The notes below the pieces were generated by a model. The model worked only from the letters and a program-made list of their open reading frames with translations. It did not search any database and was not told where the DNA came from. From Nephromyces sp. MM_2019 (Eukaryota; Apicomplexa; Aconoidasida; Nephromycida), in assembly GCA_015657535.1 (NCBI GenBank), contig JADHZB010001602.1:3686-65124 (forward strand): 61,439 bases of DNA. Direction: 5' to 3'. Shown here in pieces: positions 47,801 to 61,198 of this stretch (the first letter of the stretch is position 1; every line of letters starts with the position of its first letter). The position numbers were made by a program, and so were the translations under genes.

Positions 47801-49905
47801 TACACAACCAGAGGTTTATGTACTGTAGGGAGCATGTGCTAATCCTTATAACCATGGGCTTCATCTGGAGTACAGTTTTGAAATTAAGAGCCAAGGTACA
47901 TTCAAACTATCATTTCAAGACTACTAACCCACGGGAGACAGCATACCTTTTTAACCGCTCTAAAATTAACAGTCAACTTACTGGTGTTACTTCGTGGATG
48001 AGCTGCTTATTTCAGTGGCTTACTATGAGAAAAATTTTTGGTTCTTGACGTGAATGCATGGTGGACCCAACCCTTCATTCTATCCCAATAGTAACATATA
48101 TGAGAGAGTATCTATATTGAGCATCTCCAAGAATCCCAAACAGGCCAGATGCGCCTGGATAAGTGCGGAGACGGGTGACCTTGCCGAAACAAACTTGAAC
48201 ATATAAAGTTTAGCGCCACGAAATATATTATATTGCAAGTCAGCGCATAAGGCTACATGCAAGTTGAGGTGCCCAGAACTTAACATGCTTCTATCACACC
48301 AGCAAGTTACATCACACAATGACCTGGATTATGATCGGCTCTACCTTTATAAGAAATAAAGAGTACTTTACCAAGCACATGCAACCGATTACCAGAGTTA
48401 GCTGCCAGCATCCATGAGTGCGCGGAAAAAAAAATGTTTTACACGCTGTACTTGTAATTTCATTGATCATGGCAGCCATCTCAGAAGCGACTTCAAAATA
48501 TGCACCGGTACTCCGTGGTAACTTCGGTCTAGCGCATCAAAAAAGCTTCCACTAAGTGCTACGGGAGGCCGATAAGCCACACAGCTCCTCAAATATGCAT
48601 ACCGACGAAAAAACAGAGTCAAGTGCAAAAAAAAGCCTTCACCGAATATCAGCGTACTTACCTGACACTTTGGCTGGCGAGAGTAGCAAATATTGCTGAG
48701 ATTCCATCCTTGATACTAAGTTATCTCGCGACAATTGTACTCATGAGTGCGTAAAAACCAACCGCAGTGCATAGCACCAGGTGGCATATCGACATAAAAT
48801 TTTGGTTCACCCGGCGGGAAGATTAACATGCAAACGGGCACGCCTACTCGAAAAAAGCTTACCTTTATCCCACATACGGAGATTCAAACAAAGCTAATAA
48901 AATTCTTTACTAAGTTCTAGAAAATATGCCAACATATGTACAATGTAGCCACAAGCTACCGCGCGCTAGCCCCGCAACTTCCCGCACTTGCAATACCTTC
49001 CATTGGTCCCATCAAACAAAGTGATGGCGAGCTGTAGCATAAAACTATTCATGCAGTCGTAGTATCACGCACCCTGCAACGCACAATTGCAAATGTTTTA
49101 TTATTCGTTATGCGCACTCCCAGGAATTTACATACGATAAATCCATCAACATGCAAGCGCAGCTCAGCAATTGCCCCATCACTTTTACTTGAAGGAGCCG
49201 ATACGATGCACCGTGAAACTCCATTTTTAGACGTTGAAATGCAGGTTGTACCAGTTGTTTCCGCCCCCCATTTTATCTTACGTAATTAATTGCTGGCGCA
49301 TTAATTTTGGAAGTAAGCAAGGGCATACAAGGCCAAATAAAGATAGGAGTAAGAGGTATATAGAAGTAAAATGCACCAGTTATTAATTTATACCCCTCAA
49401 ATGGAAATATTTTCAATCACGCTAGAATACTATGCCATTGTTCCACCTTAAAGTGGCCCTTATTTTTATATGAAAGCCCCTTTTCTTGAAGCAAAATATG
49501 CTGTATGCAGAATGTATGTTAGAAATTTTCTACAGCAGGCTCATAATGGAGTACATTTCTCAATATTTAGGGCCACGATTACGCAAAGGTCCAGGAAGTT
49601 CTGCAAAAGCGCATAGTACTCGTAGGGCACAATACATCGCATAACAATGCGTCCGAACTTAATATTCTGGCCTTTTTAACGCTGATCGAAAAGGCATTTT
49701 TAGATGAAGTGCCGAGAAATTGTATTGTAATGCAGAACAGTGAGTTCCTATCAATTCCCCCGCCTGTACAATAATGTGAAAATGAGGAGGAGCTTCGTAT
49801 GCCGTCAAAATAAGATGCAAAGAAAGGCTACTGTAGCCATCTGGATCCTGCTCCTTCAGTAATGGTGTTTGAAGGGTTCTGTGCATCACGCTCCGCTATT
49901 GCTCT
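44884..49905. other. Gene-poor interval between CIR1-like and SAP30BP-like genes
   Basis: AT-rich spacer holding the CIR1-like promoter side and the 3' end of the SAP30BP-like gene. The longest frame (47,653-48,048, plus, 131 codons) and overlapping frames on both strands at 47,290-47,620 have plausible composition but no recognisable family and no phase-matched splice partner. I do not call a gene. Confidence 0.45.
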
Positions 49906-52900
49906 CTAGTTTATACTATTTGGGAGTACACAAGAGGAACCAGTAGGCATTCCTTTTTGCTGCGTAGCAGTTGCAGCGGAAAGGCGGTTTTGAGCTGTCT
50001 TTATGGCTTCAGCAACAGTCACCTGTACTCCTGTATGTATTACATAAAAGCAAAGGATGCCTCTATACTAGTAGACCAAAATCTACAGAACAAAACACGC
50101 ATCAGACGCAAATATACATATAGCTGAAGCTTTCATCTTCATGCCTACTAGCAACGACACAGTGATAACCCCGTGGAAATATTCCATCCTGCATAAACCC
50201 CAATATGCCAATAGCCAGGAATCTGACGTCGGGCAGTTTATCACCACAATAAAACAGGCAGGTTATTACTTATTAAAATCAAAAACACAAATACAGGAAA
50301 AAGTGGAGTAAGCATAAAACCAAGGGCTTAGGGAAACGATGGGCTACTTCTCTAAAAAGGAGTGAGCAAGAAGACGCCAAAAAAAAAGATACTTAAGTTG
50401 AGAGCAAGGGTAGGGTTGTGTAAACAGCACAAAAAAAGTAAAGGTTGAGAAATAAACCAGGAAGACATCGAAGAAAAATACTAGACCAGTGTGAAACCCA
50501 AGAAGCCTGTATATGTATAGTAGGAAAAAAACCCAAAAAAAGTACTCCCAAAATAGGAAAATTAAGAATGCTTACAATGGCAACAGGTAATCAGAACAAA
50601 GAAGCCTACTTAATACAAAAGTTAAGCAACAATGTCACCTTTCATTGAGCAAGTAATAACGCATAACGCGTGAAATCTAAATAACATATGACGTAAGCCG
50701 ATTCTATGCAAAAATTAACAGCACCCATGGAAGGGCATTTTTCCATCAATTATTGCAAGACATAACAGTCTAGATCACCCATTAAACCAACAGCACTGCG
50801 GTGTTTTTATTTAATAGCTTATAAACCAAATACTAGCGCATATCCGCACAGAACTAGTAAATATTCTGATAATTCACACCTGAAAAAGAAGCTGCAACCG
50901 GCGCTGAAGTCTGGCTATCCCACTTAGATGAGAAACGATTACCTCGGGTAGGCGGCTCTGCACTTTTCGATACTGAATAACAGGAATCACAAGCTTTAAT
51001 AATTAGTAAACTATGTAAAGTTACTCGAAATTATCTACTACAACATCAAACTTTTTCCCCTCCTTATGTGTTTACCTGCAGTGTGAAACGGTCCTGCAGC
51101 AGTATGTGGCTTTTCTGAAGTTGCCAACACATTTGCATCTGCTTTTTCCTTCCCTCGCAGTGGCTTATCTAAGGAAAAAATATAAAAAGTAAAAAACCTG
51201 AAGACTTTGCAGGTAGAGCTGAAAATGATGCTCAGCATTCCCAATTTACATCCATCAGAAAAAAGGGTATAAAATAAGGATACATAAGCAGATGCGATGC
51301 CTTAAGCAGTAAAAGTACATATTAAAATTTAACGGTACCCAAAGATCTTTCTCATAATAAATGGGGTGCATATTCCACTAAACGAAATAGTAATTCGGAA
51401 GTCCCACAATGCAGCTACCACGAAAAGAATGAAAAGCATACTCTTCCTATGATAAAGAAATCAACAAATTCAATTAATTTTACTTAAGCTTCGTTTTCTA
51501 AGAAAATAGACCCTAAACAATTTGAAGACAATTCAGAGCAGCACTAGATGAGTTTTGCATCTTAATAATACATTGAACAAATTGGAATTTACGGGACTGA
51601 CTGAAAAAGATAGTTTATGATATTTTCTCAAAAAACCAAATCTCTGATACGATCCCAAATGGAAACATAGGTTTTTTTACTGCATTCAGAAAAGCTGTAA
51701 ATATCTAAGTGTAAAATAGGAGATACGCTCATAGGAGCTAATTCTAGTGCCCATCAACAATATTTCATTCTTTTTTGCGTATTCGTATATAAATAGTCGC
51801 AGAGTGAGTGTAAAACTAAGCACAGCAGCCGCGGTGCCGCATATATACATTGAATTAAAAGGTAAATCAATTTCCTGCGATTTAAAAAATCTGCAAATAC
51901 TTCAAAAGCAGATGAAATTATATGGTAAAAAACATAAAAACAAAGGAGCAAGCCAATCAAAACTACGTTAGTACAACGTTGCAACACAATAAAAGTAGAC
52001 ATTCTGCTGGCTAGAAATTCAATAGACTATTTTTGAGCACATGTGGTAACTCCAAATCATACATTGATCGTAGACTAGCAAGCAACACAAAGAATGTCGC
52101 TCATCAATTTTTAGCAAGAGAAGGTAACCAGGAAACCAGTAGTGAAAACCCTCAAATATTATCATTTTATTAAAAGTATTAGAATCTAATTTAGATTTAA
52201 AAGGAAGGAGCAAACTATAAATGATGAGATAATATTAACTAAAGTGAAGCGATAAAATATCTCACAAAAATAAAAGTATCGTTGAAGTAGCCACGTAATC
52301 AATAAAGCATCTAATTTGTCATGAAAGTACCTAAATTGTCATATATTTCCAGAGCTTTTTGAAGCACAGAGCTTGGATTAAAAACTTCAATAGGGTAATT
52401 GGAGCAATAGGCGTCTATATTGAATTCTCGCATAATTTCCTGAACCCAAAATATATATGAAGGTACACATTTTAGCCCAGAAACAAACTCTAAATTTGCT
52501 CTCGCGTAGGCATCGGAGAGACTCATAAAGCCTACCAAAAAAAATTTGCACTACTACTCGTATCTGCATGATATAAAAATCTCTCACTGCCATGAGCATG
52601 ACTTTGAGTCAAACAGGTTTTTCCAAAGAACATAGAGGCACCTTTAGGAATTTTTTGCAATGAAGCAGACACACACACCCAGACAGGTAAGCAATCCTAG
52701 AAAGTCTCAATTTTACATGCTCATGATGATAACAAAGTCATGCTTACACATCAAATTTGCTCAGAAGATTGACGACAAAACATATGTTTTCAATGCCCAG
52801 AGCAATCTATATGCAACCTTTGTGCAATCAGTGCCCAATGTACTTTCAGCAGTAAGAAGAGTAAATAAAAAAATCAATTCAAGCCAGAGCTCTTACTCTA

Positions 52901-55900
52901 ACAGAATAGCAGAGGTTAATCCTCGCCATATAGAGGCTAAGGAACACATGAAGATACAGAAAATACAAAAAAAAGTTTAAAAGTTTTTCAAAATAGTATT
53001 TTGAGCGAAATATTACTTCAAATGAAGTGAAAAGGCTATATGTTTCCTACTAAGCGAGAGGGAATCTACAAACCTTCTACAGGAACTCACTCGTACATTG
53101 CATAGCATAAATAATGCTTGTGACACAGTAGAGTGACTATAGAGCGGGAATGCTACAATAAACACCGAGTAAAGCGCAGTGCTCCTCAATATATCAAAGT
53201 TAAGAATCTCAAGGAAAAAAACCCTTGTGACTAGCTTTTTTGAGTTGCAAAGCTTACATTTTCGCAGAAAGCAAAACTTATTTTCTCCTGGAAACTATAT
53301 TCTACTTGCTTTGCATACCCTATATCTTTTCTATAAGAAATCTAACTATTGCTATTTATAATATCAAAAAATACTTAGAAATTGTAAAAAAATATAAATA
53401 CACAGTAAAACGATAAATTTTATCCACATCACAAAGCAAAAAAAGTAGCCGGTTCATACACTAAAAACCAGGGTGAAGGAAAGGGCTATATTCATCATCT
53501 AGATGAACTGGATCATATGATGTTCAAAAGCTTGTCATCAACCTCTTGACGGTGTGGCATCAGCTAAACCATAAATCCATGAGCAGAGCATGCAAATAAT
53601 GCGACTAGTCGAATACACTCAAGTAAATATAGTAAAATTTTCCATACATTGCGCTTCTGAGAAAATGAAGAATACATACTTCCAGTAAATAAGGATTCTT
53701 GAAGCTTAACCAATTCGAGATAAACCCGTTAACCGTAGTTCCCATCTTCTGATAGGCAACTAATTTGGCTATATGCTCCTGAATAAATGAAAAATAAAAA
53801 TCATAGCAAAAATAGTAGTCAAAGGCTACTTTTTAAGCGTAAAATCTAAAGGCTTAACTAATTATAAAATAAGATAAATCGTTGCAACCTCTAGGGGAAA
53901 TTGCAAAGTATCATCCGATATAAACTAGGGATTATATGTAAGTGAAAAAAAAGTACTGGAAATATCTTAAAAATCCTACAATGAGACATGGGCGTAAAAC
54001 TCATATCATTTACGCCATGTATCATCATGCGGCGAAAAATGTAAAAAGCTGTAAAAGCCTTCAAGAGCAAATAAACCTGATAGTCGTTTCTCTATACAAA
54101 AGCATTAAATCTTGTAGAAAATCTTCGTCGAATATAGGGGCTGGAATCTTGCATCATACTACTATTCCATAAACTACAGTTAATCACACACACAAGGACA
54201 GCACAACCGCCACCAAAGCAGATTTTGTCCAAGCAAAAAATTATGGCTCTTTGAAATTAAGCTAAACTATGTCTACATTGTAGAGCGTTATAAAAAGCTT
54301 AAAATACTCCACTGAAGCTCCTTCAAACACTGGAGCTAGTATGCTGCGCCTACCAGCATCGCCTGAGAAGGAGATTGATCCGGAATCTCAGGCATAAGAT
54401 CCACGCTCTGATTCTGGAAAAGCAGTTATAACAATAATGGTTTCGAACGAGAATGCGAGAAACTAAGCAATTGTGTATGCTTGCAAGGGGAAAAAATATT
54501 CATAAAACGAAAATCAAACAGATATCTTCATATATAGCCAAGAAAATTATCTTCTAATGGAATCATGTTTTCCCTATCATTACTAAAAGCTTTGAAACTA
54601 CAAAGCAGCTTGAAAAATTCCTTATTATGCATATATATCCCCACAGACTTTATTAAACTGGCATGCAGTCCGTACTACTATCAAAAAAAATTTAGCGTGT
54701 GTGCTTTGCCTTCAAATATAAACCTTCAGGACCTATTCACCGTAGCAATCTCAACATTTACCATGTCCGCGTGTACGCGCCGCATAAATGTGCGTATGCT
54801 CACGTTCTTTTCACATGTGTGCGCGCGTGCATACATCCTTTTCATGAGTCTGTGAGTATGCGTATATCCTTTACACGTGTGTGCGCGTGCATTTCAAAAA
54901 AACCTATTCTATGAGTGACAGCGAGATATGCAAAAGACCTAATTCTAGGTTCAGCCAGCAATATATTCCATACCTAAAAAAAATAATCGCGCTTAATCAC
55001 AAAACATATAGCTCTGTCATTCTTATCATGCCAAGATCTCAGGGAAGGGAGGGGGAAAGCGGGAGGACGGGGTGGGGGGAGGGTGGCGGTGAGAATGTGG
55101 GGGGAGCGAACGGAACTAACTAAAGAGTTATTACTAGAAATAAACCGCAAATATCTCCCAAATTATATTATGTTCGTATTTTCTAACCATTGATTGTGGA
55201 ATAGACGAAATTTCCTGTTCTTCTATATTCGACTGCTGTGCTGTTTTATCGTGTTCAAGTAGAATGTAGGATCCCTTGTGGTTAGCAGCTGCTTTATCGT
55301 CTTGAGCCAAATGTACACGCTTTATCGATAATAAGTCGGTTTCCTCTTCTACCGTACTATCATGAAGCACATGGGATTCATCAACCTCTAACGAATTAGC
55401 CGCCCATGTATTGTCTATCGTAAGAACTGCATAAAAACAGCATAATAATGAAGAGCTGCAAAATTTATCAAAAATGCGAACTCTATAATAAAAGTAACTG
55501 TAAAAAACGTCAAAAAAACCACTAAACGGCATAACTTAAGCATCTAAACATCTTCAGTGCCTGCATGGCACCTTAAAAATACCATTCAATCACGTAGATA
55601 GCAAGCATATAATATGCATATAACTCCTTCAACCATGAGCTACCTCCATAAAATAATTTCCCTAGGCTTATCAATGAATACTCCAAAGATTGTTTGTGCT
55701 CATTGAATTGAGTATATAGTAAAGCAATCATAGGTGGCAAAAGGTTTAAGACTATATCCCAATCATGAAATTTTTCTTTTTTCGATACTATTAATATTAA
55801 ATAAAGCACGGTTATACAGCGCGCCCAAACCATTTGAAGATTCTGCAGAGCTTGCCGGTGAAAACCGACTAGTAATCAAAAAAATTTAACTCCATTAGAT

Positions 55901-56929
55901 ATGGGTCCGACGGTTCTTCATAGTAATCACGAACACCCCAAAAAAAATTATTACAGTGATAAAACTAGTCGTGAGCTAATTAGCTTAGCAATCCAACAGG
56001 CGCTGCGCTGAATTAAACTATGGACAGACAAACTTTGAAGCCAGTTGAAATACTACGCAACCCTGTAACTATTAAAGCAAATCTTGCTCACGCAAGAAGC
56101 AAGTAAGCTCAAGATCAAAACGCAAACAGATCATGCTCAGATGTACCAGAGTAGAGCAGGTTACGAAACCATGTTATTATAGAGTTCTTACCAAAGCATT
56201 TAGCATTCAAAGTCAAAAACTAAAATTATTGGCTCACTGCTGTTGATAAAGAATCATTTTTCAACATTCTATCATGGCAGCGGTATACTAAAATATATTA
56301 AATTGGTTCAGTTTCAGCTGCGCATCACATCTCATAAGGTGCTGCTACCTTGGTTCTACACTTATGTCTCAACATCAAGAATGAATTATTCTTAAGTTTC
56401 TATCTGTGAACTCATGTTTGATAACAAAGCAATTAAAAAATAAAGACACCATGAAATGATCCATTATCACTTATAACCTTTTCACGCACCATATATCAAT
56501 TGAAGATGAGTGAAAAATTACCCTACTATCAGATACACCTGAGGGCTAACTCTAAGGCACTCAACAAATGAAGAAAACAGGGTTTCAAGAATACCGGGTA
56601 CAGTCTTTCTGAAAAGCTATGCTTTTACTTCAGATAATCTTTCTCAACGTTTTCCTCCACGAACGTTCGGTATTCAGCTATAGCAGTAGTTAGACGTCCC
56701 CCTACCTAAAACATATTCAGAGACCAAATTATTGGCCAATGAAAAAAACAAACAAGAGCAATACTTTTCTCTGTATTCAGTGCTTACATTCTCTCTTGCT
56801 ATCCACCCTCTCGCCTTCGACAAGCTCACAAACATCCAGATTGTCTAACTTCCTCTGGTCGGCTTTAGCAGCATTGTCCAGTATTTCCTGCTCCTCCCCA
56901 GGGTCATACTCATAACCAACCAGACTCAT
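49906..56929 (-). CDS. SAP30BP / HCNGP-family protein
   Basis: Eight exons join without a phase error: 56929-56788, 55426-55188, 54413-54354, 53778-53680, 52439-52331, 51168-51076, 50972-50880 and 50030-49906, giving 319 residues (human SAP30BP is ~308). The N-terminus MSLVGYEYDPGEEQEI and the acidic second exon match the family layout. The HCNGP core follows: a Pro stretch (LMPEIPDQSPS), EHIAKLVAYQKMGTTVNGFI, the F-x-NP motif (SFKNPYLLE), then FNIDAYCSNYPIEVFNP, matching human FRNPSIYEKL and IDELGTNYPKDMFDP. The tail is low in complexity and ends VLPNSIN. The family is nuclear, linked to the SAP30 corepressor and to splicing through RNPS1 in animals. Introns are long (up to about 1.4 kb), and exons are 60-239 bases. 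The exon 2 donor (GTTAGA) is weak but keeps phase. Confidence 0.93.
54769..54892. repeat. Diverged repeat of alternating TG/CG sequence
   Basis: Two similar blocks (cacatgtgtgcgcgcgtgca near 54812 and cacgtgtgtgcgcgtgca near 54874) sit inside SAP30BP intron 2. Alternating purine-pyrimidine runs with CG steps can adopt Z-DNA; that is inference. Confidence 0.6.
55042..55106 (+). other. G-run cluster in SAP30BP intron 2
   Basis: The plus strand has many runs of three to six G separated by one to six bases, so it fits a G-quadruplex motif on the non-template side relative to plus; the SAP30BP RNA, read from minus, is C-rich here. It begins about 80 bases past the exon 2 donor. Confidence 0.7.
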
Positions 56930-59900
56930 ATTGAGAAACCAATAAAAAGTTCCAGAAATAACAGGGGCATAACAACTTTCAAAAAAGATGCGCTCCCTTT
57001 TTATTGGGCCTTGGGGACTTCTGTCTGAGACCCACCAGAAAAACTTCAAAAGTTCCCAAGCTTTTCAAAGTCAAATACATCCAACGCAGAAACTGCCCTC
57101 CTTAATAACCTTCCATGTCCATTTTATCAAGGAAGAAGTGGCGAGCTTCTAGTGAACCGGCTCCCCAGTATATCTTTTTGATTTTTTGCGGCAAACGCGG
57201 CGCTAAGATATTCATGAGTAAATTAGCCACGCCTCGTCCTTTAAAGTAGGCGCTTCAAGTTTACTGATGAATAACTCAAAAGAGGGGACTTCTAAAAGGC
57301 ATGGAACTTCCTTTGCTGTGAATTAAGAGCGGGTAACTTCCAGGCACTTCAGCTGCTTTGCCGCATGACGTCAGTTAAAGAAAGCGCAGATTGAAGATTA
57401 GTGATGATGGATTTCACCCGTAGAGCGGGCCTATGAAACAGAACAGACATGGATTCGACCGGCCGTGCGAGTAAATGAGTGCTCCAGTTTTCTCAGACTC
57501 AAAAGGAGGCAGGGACGTTGGCACACGCGATGACAAAAAGAAGCATTGAATCCATCGATGAAATCAGGATGCCAGAGGAGATATAAATTTTAATGCATCG
57601 ACGTGAAAGATGAAGCGAAGTCAATGTTACCCTTATCCTAGGATCACCTAAGGCTTAGCGTGTATCGCCAAATACTTTTTTTTATGCCCGCATCTTAAAG
57701 AGCAAGCTTTTCACCCTCCTCAACCTGGGAGCTACTCAAAGATTTGATGTTTCATTGTATGCCCCACCACCAAACTCAGAGTTGTAATTTTTTTCATATG
57801 CAAGCGTATTCCAATTTAAACTCAGCGGTTATTTAACACCCTTTACCTGAGTGTAATGGGCTTCTACTAAGCCCTGTACTGAGTAGTGATTTATTTTTAC
57901 ACTCATGCACTTATGACACGCTTTTGTTAACTCATGATCTCAATTTTTCCAGTATTGTAATCACACAATGCCTGTGGTATAAATTTTACAGTTTATTGGC
58001 TCATTTAAGCATTGCCTGCTCGACTTCCAAGCTTCATGAACGAAACTGACTCCTTATCGACAGCTTGCCATGCTAGATATATATTATACTGTATTATGGG
58101 CCATTCTATATTTCATCGTGGATAAATTAAGTACAGTTGAGTAGCAACTGGTAGAAATATTTCCGCTCATACAATTATAAAGTTGATCAATATGGCACTA
58201 AAAGGATGGAAACCTCAGGTCATACCACGAGTTTCTCTGTAGGGGAAAGAGCCAAGGCAGTCCTGAGTGAAGATTTGGTAGGGTGGGTACAAAAGCGCTG
58301 AACAAACGGTATTCACACATGAATCTGGGCTAACAGTGTAATTACCAAAAAACAGTAATTGAGCCCTTACGTGAGAATTGATCGTGGTTAACAAGGTACT
58401 CATGCCCATAGAATACTTTATAGTTATGTTTAAAAATATATATAATTTTATATTTCCCACCAGGCAACAATTGCTCCGTTGGACTGTAGTGCTGCGTGTT
58501 AAATGACTAGCAGGGGTATTATTATTAGCTTCCCAATCGGAAAGCTACGCCAAGCATGCTGAATGTCACCGCTAATTTTGTGGTGGGAAGCAACAATTCT
58601 GGATACAAAGAGTACTAGTCATGACTATGTAGGCATTTTTCACGACTAGGCTGTCTTGTCATATGTAGAATACAAATTGAGAACTAATCAACATCATATT
58701 TTATACGAAAAATCTGGCGTGTGAAATATACGACATCGTTCCATAATACTGCGCCTGATGATGGCGCCAGCCCGTAGTTACATATAGAGGGATGCAATTA
58801 TCACATGAACCAACGCTCTATGCAAGTATACTAACCTTTTCACTACTCATTTTATGTGCCATGTAATAGCTCACCGTTAAATTATGTTGATTCTGCCGTT
58901 ATTGTAAGGATTCTTTTTAGCTTTTGACTCCAAATAAATAGGAAGAGAAATTCATTGAGTCCTGTCGACCCAAAATTATTTTTATAACCTTGCTAGACCG
59001 TAGGAAATTAGAGGGAACAAGGTAGAAGTGAATTTAAGGTTGAATAACTAATACCATGGCTTTCAAAAAGCACTACTGTAGTGATTTTAAGGTTATTCGC
59101 GAAGTTCTTAATGTTTACACACAAAAGTTGGGGAATGTTCGAAGGCAACGTAGGGAGAATAAAGAATCGCTCCGTATTTGTATTAAACGAGGACAAGATG
59201 TGCGTTAAATACTAATCAATGACAATGCTTGTCAGGCTTGCGCACGCGCGAAGAGTTGGGAGGTGCAATATATTTAGTCAGAGCCCCCTGTAAGCTTAGC
59301 TTCTATGCCTGTCTAAAGCGAACGTTTTAACTCAGTCACCCTTCCTACGACTCATGACTTCATTGGCTTAATGCATTCTGCTTTAAACATAGTTAGACCC
59401 GTCAGAAAAATGAAAGATAGTCAAAAATAAGCAGCAAACCTTGAAAAATTATCAACTTAAAGAATAACAAAGGTTTAATATATTTAATGCATTGCTTTAT
59501 GCCTTTATATTTTATAGCAGATACATATTAAAAATTTTTAATTGATATCATGTGAGCTGCACTGCAAACCACCATTCAAACCTCACCGCGGTAGGAAGCA
59601 TTAGTTTAAGCTTCCACAAAGTGCCTTTAACAGTTAAGCTTTACGTCCTTTTTTTATACATTAACAAAGCGGTCGGTCACTATATATCCGCTTAGAATAA
59701 GCTAAACCAGAATGATACTATGCATAATGTATCAGAAAAAGTTTTTCCACAAACGTGCTCCTGCTATAATACTTGAAAAAACTGTTATGCCTATACCAAC
59801 GAATGTGAGACTGCTTCTCCATGTCAATTTTACATATCTCAAATACATTTCCGTGTTCGTAGCTATGCTAAAACCTTGTCAAGTGCATTTCTAATATGAC

Positions 59901-60628
59901 ATGGTTTCATTTTATCTAATCATTATCATTTCTGATGTATACTTATGGTGTTAGCTAACAGAACAATGAATAGTTTCTGTTTAGTAAATATCGGCAAGGG
60001 GTAAGTATACAGCTTTGGGTGAATGCGCGAAAAAAGCAATTATTCAAGTATCGATTTAACTTGGTATTTCCAAGGTAATTCATGGTTGGCTGTAGACCTC
60101 ACCTGCAAAGGGGGCAGGGATATTCATTTGACTGAATAGGTGACAAATAAAACTCTCAAAAAAAGCTTCTGCGGGAGAGATATTACCCATATGAGGCTTA
60201 GCTGGGATTTTATACCCGTTATTATGCTTTGCTATATAGTGTGTCTTTCAATGAAGGACTATACCATTCGTAATTGTTCTTCCCGCCTGCTAGTGCATGA
60301 CCCGTGACGGTTGGGTGATCTAGGCTTCGGAGGGTTTGCTGGTGTAGCTCTACATTTTATTCGCTGGGTAGCCTGTCATTCAACCATGGTGCATCTGCAA
60401 CCTAGAAGCGTATTTGGCTGAGTACGCTGTAGCATATAAAAAACTTGCATTGATAGATCCACATGGCGGGTCTCTTCTTTCGGCGAGAACAGGAGGCTTT
60501 TAATATGTAATAGCTGCAAGAGCTGACTTTCACGAAATATTTGCAATTGTATGCTCCGGCGGTAAGTACATCCACGAATGACAAAGTTGAGTTAGCTTTT
60601 TTTAGACCTCCTAAATGATAGCCACATT
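56930..60628. other. Gene-poor interval right of the SAP30BP-like gene
   Basis: Contains the SAP30BP promoter side (56,930 onward). Several short frames occur on both strands, none over 90 codons and none recognisable. I see no RNA gene. Confidence 0.5.
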
Positions 60629-61198
60629 GTGATGGGTCACCTCCGCTATGCTGGAGCCATCAGGTGCCGATACTACAGGTATAAGAAGGAGATATATATT
60701 ACCTCCTGCTTCCGTTCGCTCTGTCGCTCACTTCGTGCTTTAATTATATATTGTATATGCAGCAAGCCTACACCAATCCTGTTGGGGATCAAAAGCCTAG
60801 TTTTTTACCTTTTGTGTGCTTGCCCGCCTATTCTATTAAGAAGAGATATTTGGATTACTTCGTACAAATGCATGCCACTGTGCCATGGAAGCTCCAGATC
60901 ACGATATGTGCAAAGTAGCAGTAGAGCAGCAATCACTATTATGAAGTACAACATCCATGAAATAATCAGATATCTTTATGAACAAATTTACCAGGCTCTC
61001 GTCAACAGGATAGAGAATGTCATTGTGGGGTTAAAAGGGTTAGACAGAAGGCTCCTTTCCTTTTTAAATTTTGAAACTTCGGAAAAAATATTGGGTCAAC
61101 ATGTACAAGGTTCTCAAGCACCGCATTTTTACACAGAAAGGAGCAGTAGCAATATTTTCAGTCATTTACTGCTTCTGGTATTCGCTGTGTTTACTTGA
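60629..61198 (+). CDS. Unassigned 189-codon open frame
   Basis: The frame runs 60629-61198 and its first codon is GTG, with ATG as the second codon. At this composition a 189-codon frame is unlikely by chance (rough estimate well under one expected in the window). The first half is rich in Cys, Arg, Tyr and Leu; the second half reads as amphipathic helix (IHEIIRYLYEQIYQALVNRI, LDRRLLSFLNFETSEKIL). It ends with a hydrophobic run. It overlaps the right-edge frame by 98 bases in another phase, so either one of them is wrong or an intron joins them. No family recognised. Confidence 0.35.
   Translation: MMGHLRYAGAIRCRYYRYKKEIYITSCFRSLCRSLRALIIYCICSKPTPILLGIKSLVFYLLCACPPILLRRDIWITSYKCMPLCHGSSRSRYVQSSSRAAITIMKYNIHEIIRYLYEQIYQALVNRIENVIVGLKGLDRRLLSFLNFETSEKILGQHVQGSQAPHFYTERSSSNIFSHLLLLVFAVFT

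Noticed and set aside
47653..48048. 131-codon plus-strand open frame
   Set aside because: About one frame of this length is expected by chance in the window; no phase-matched neighbour exon and no family match.
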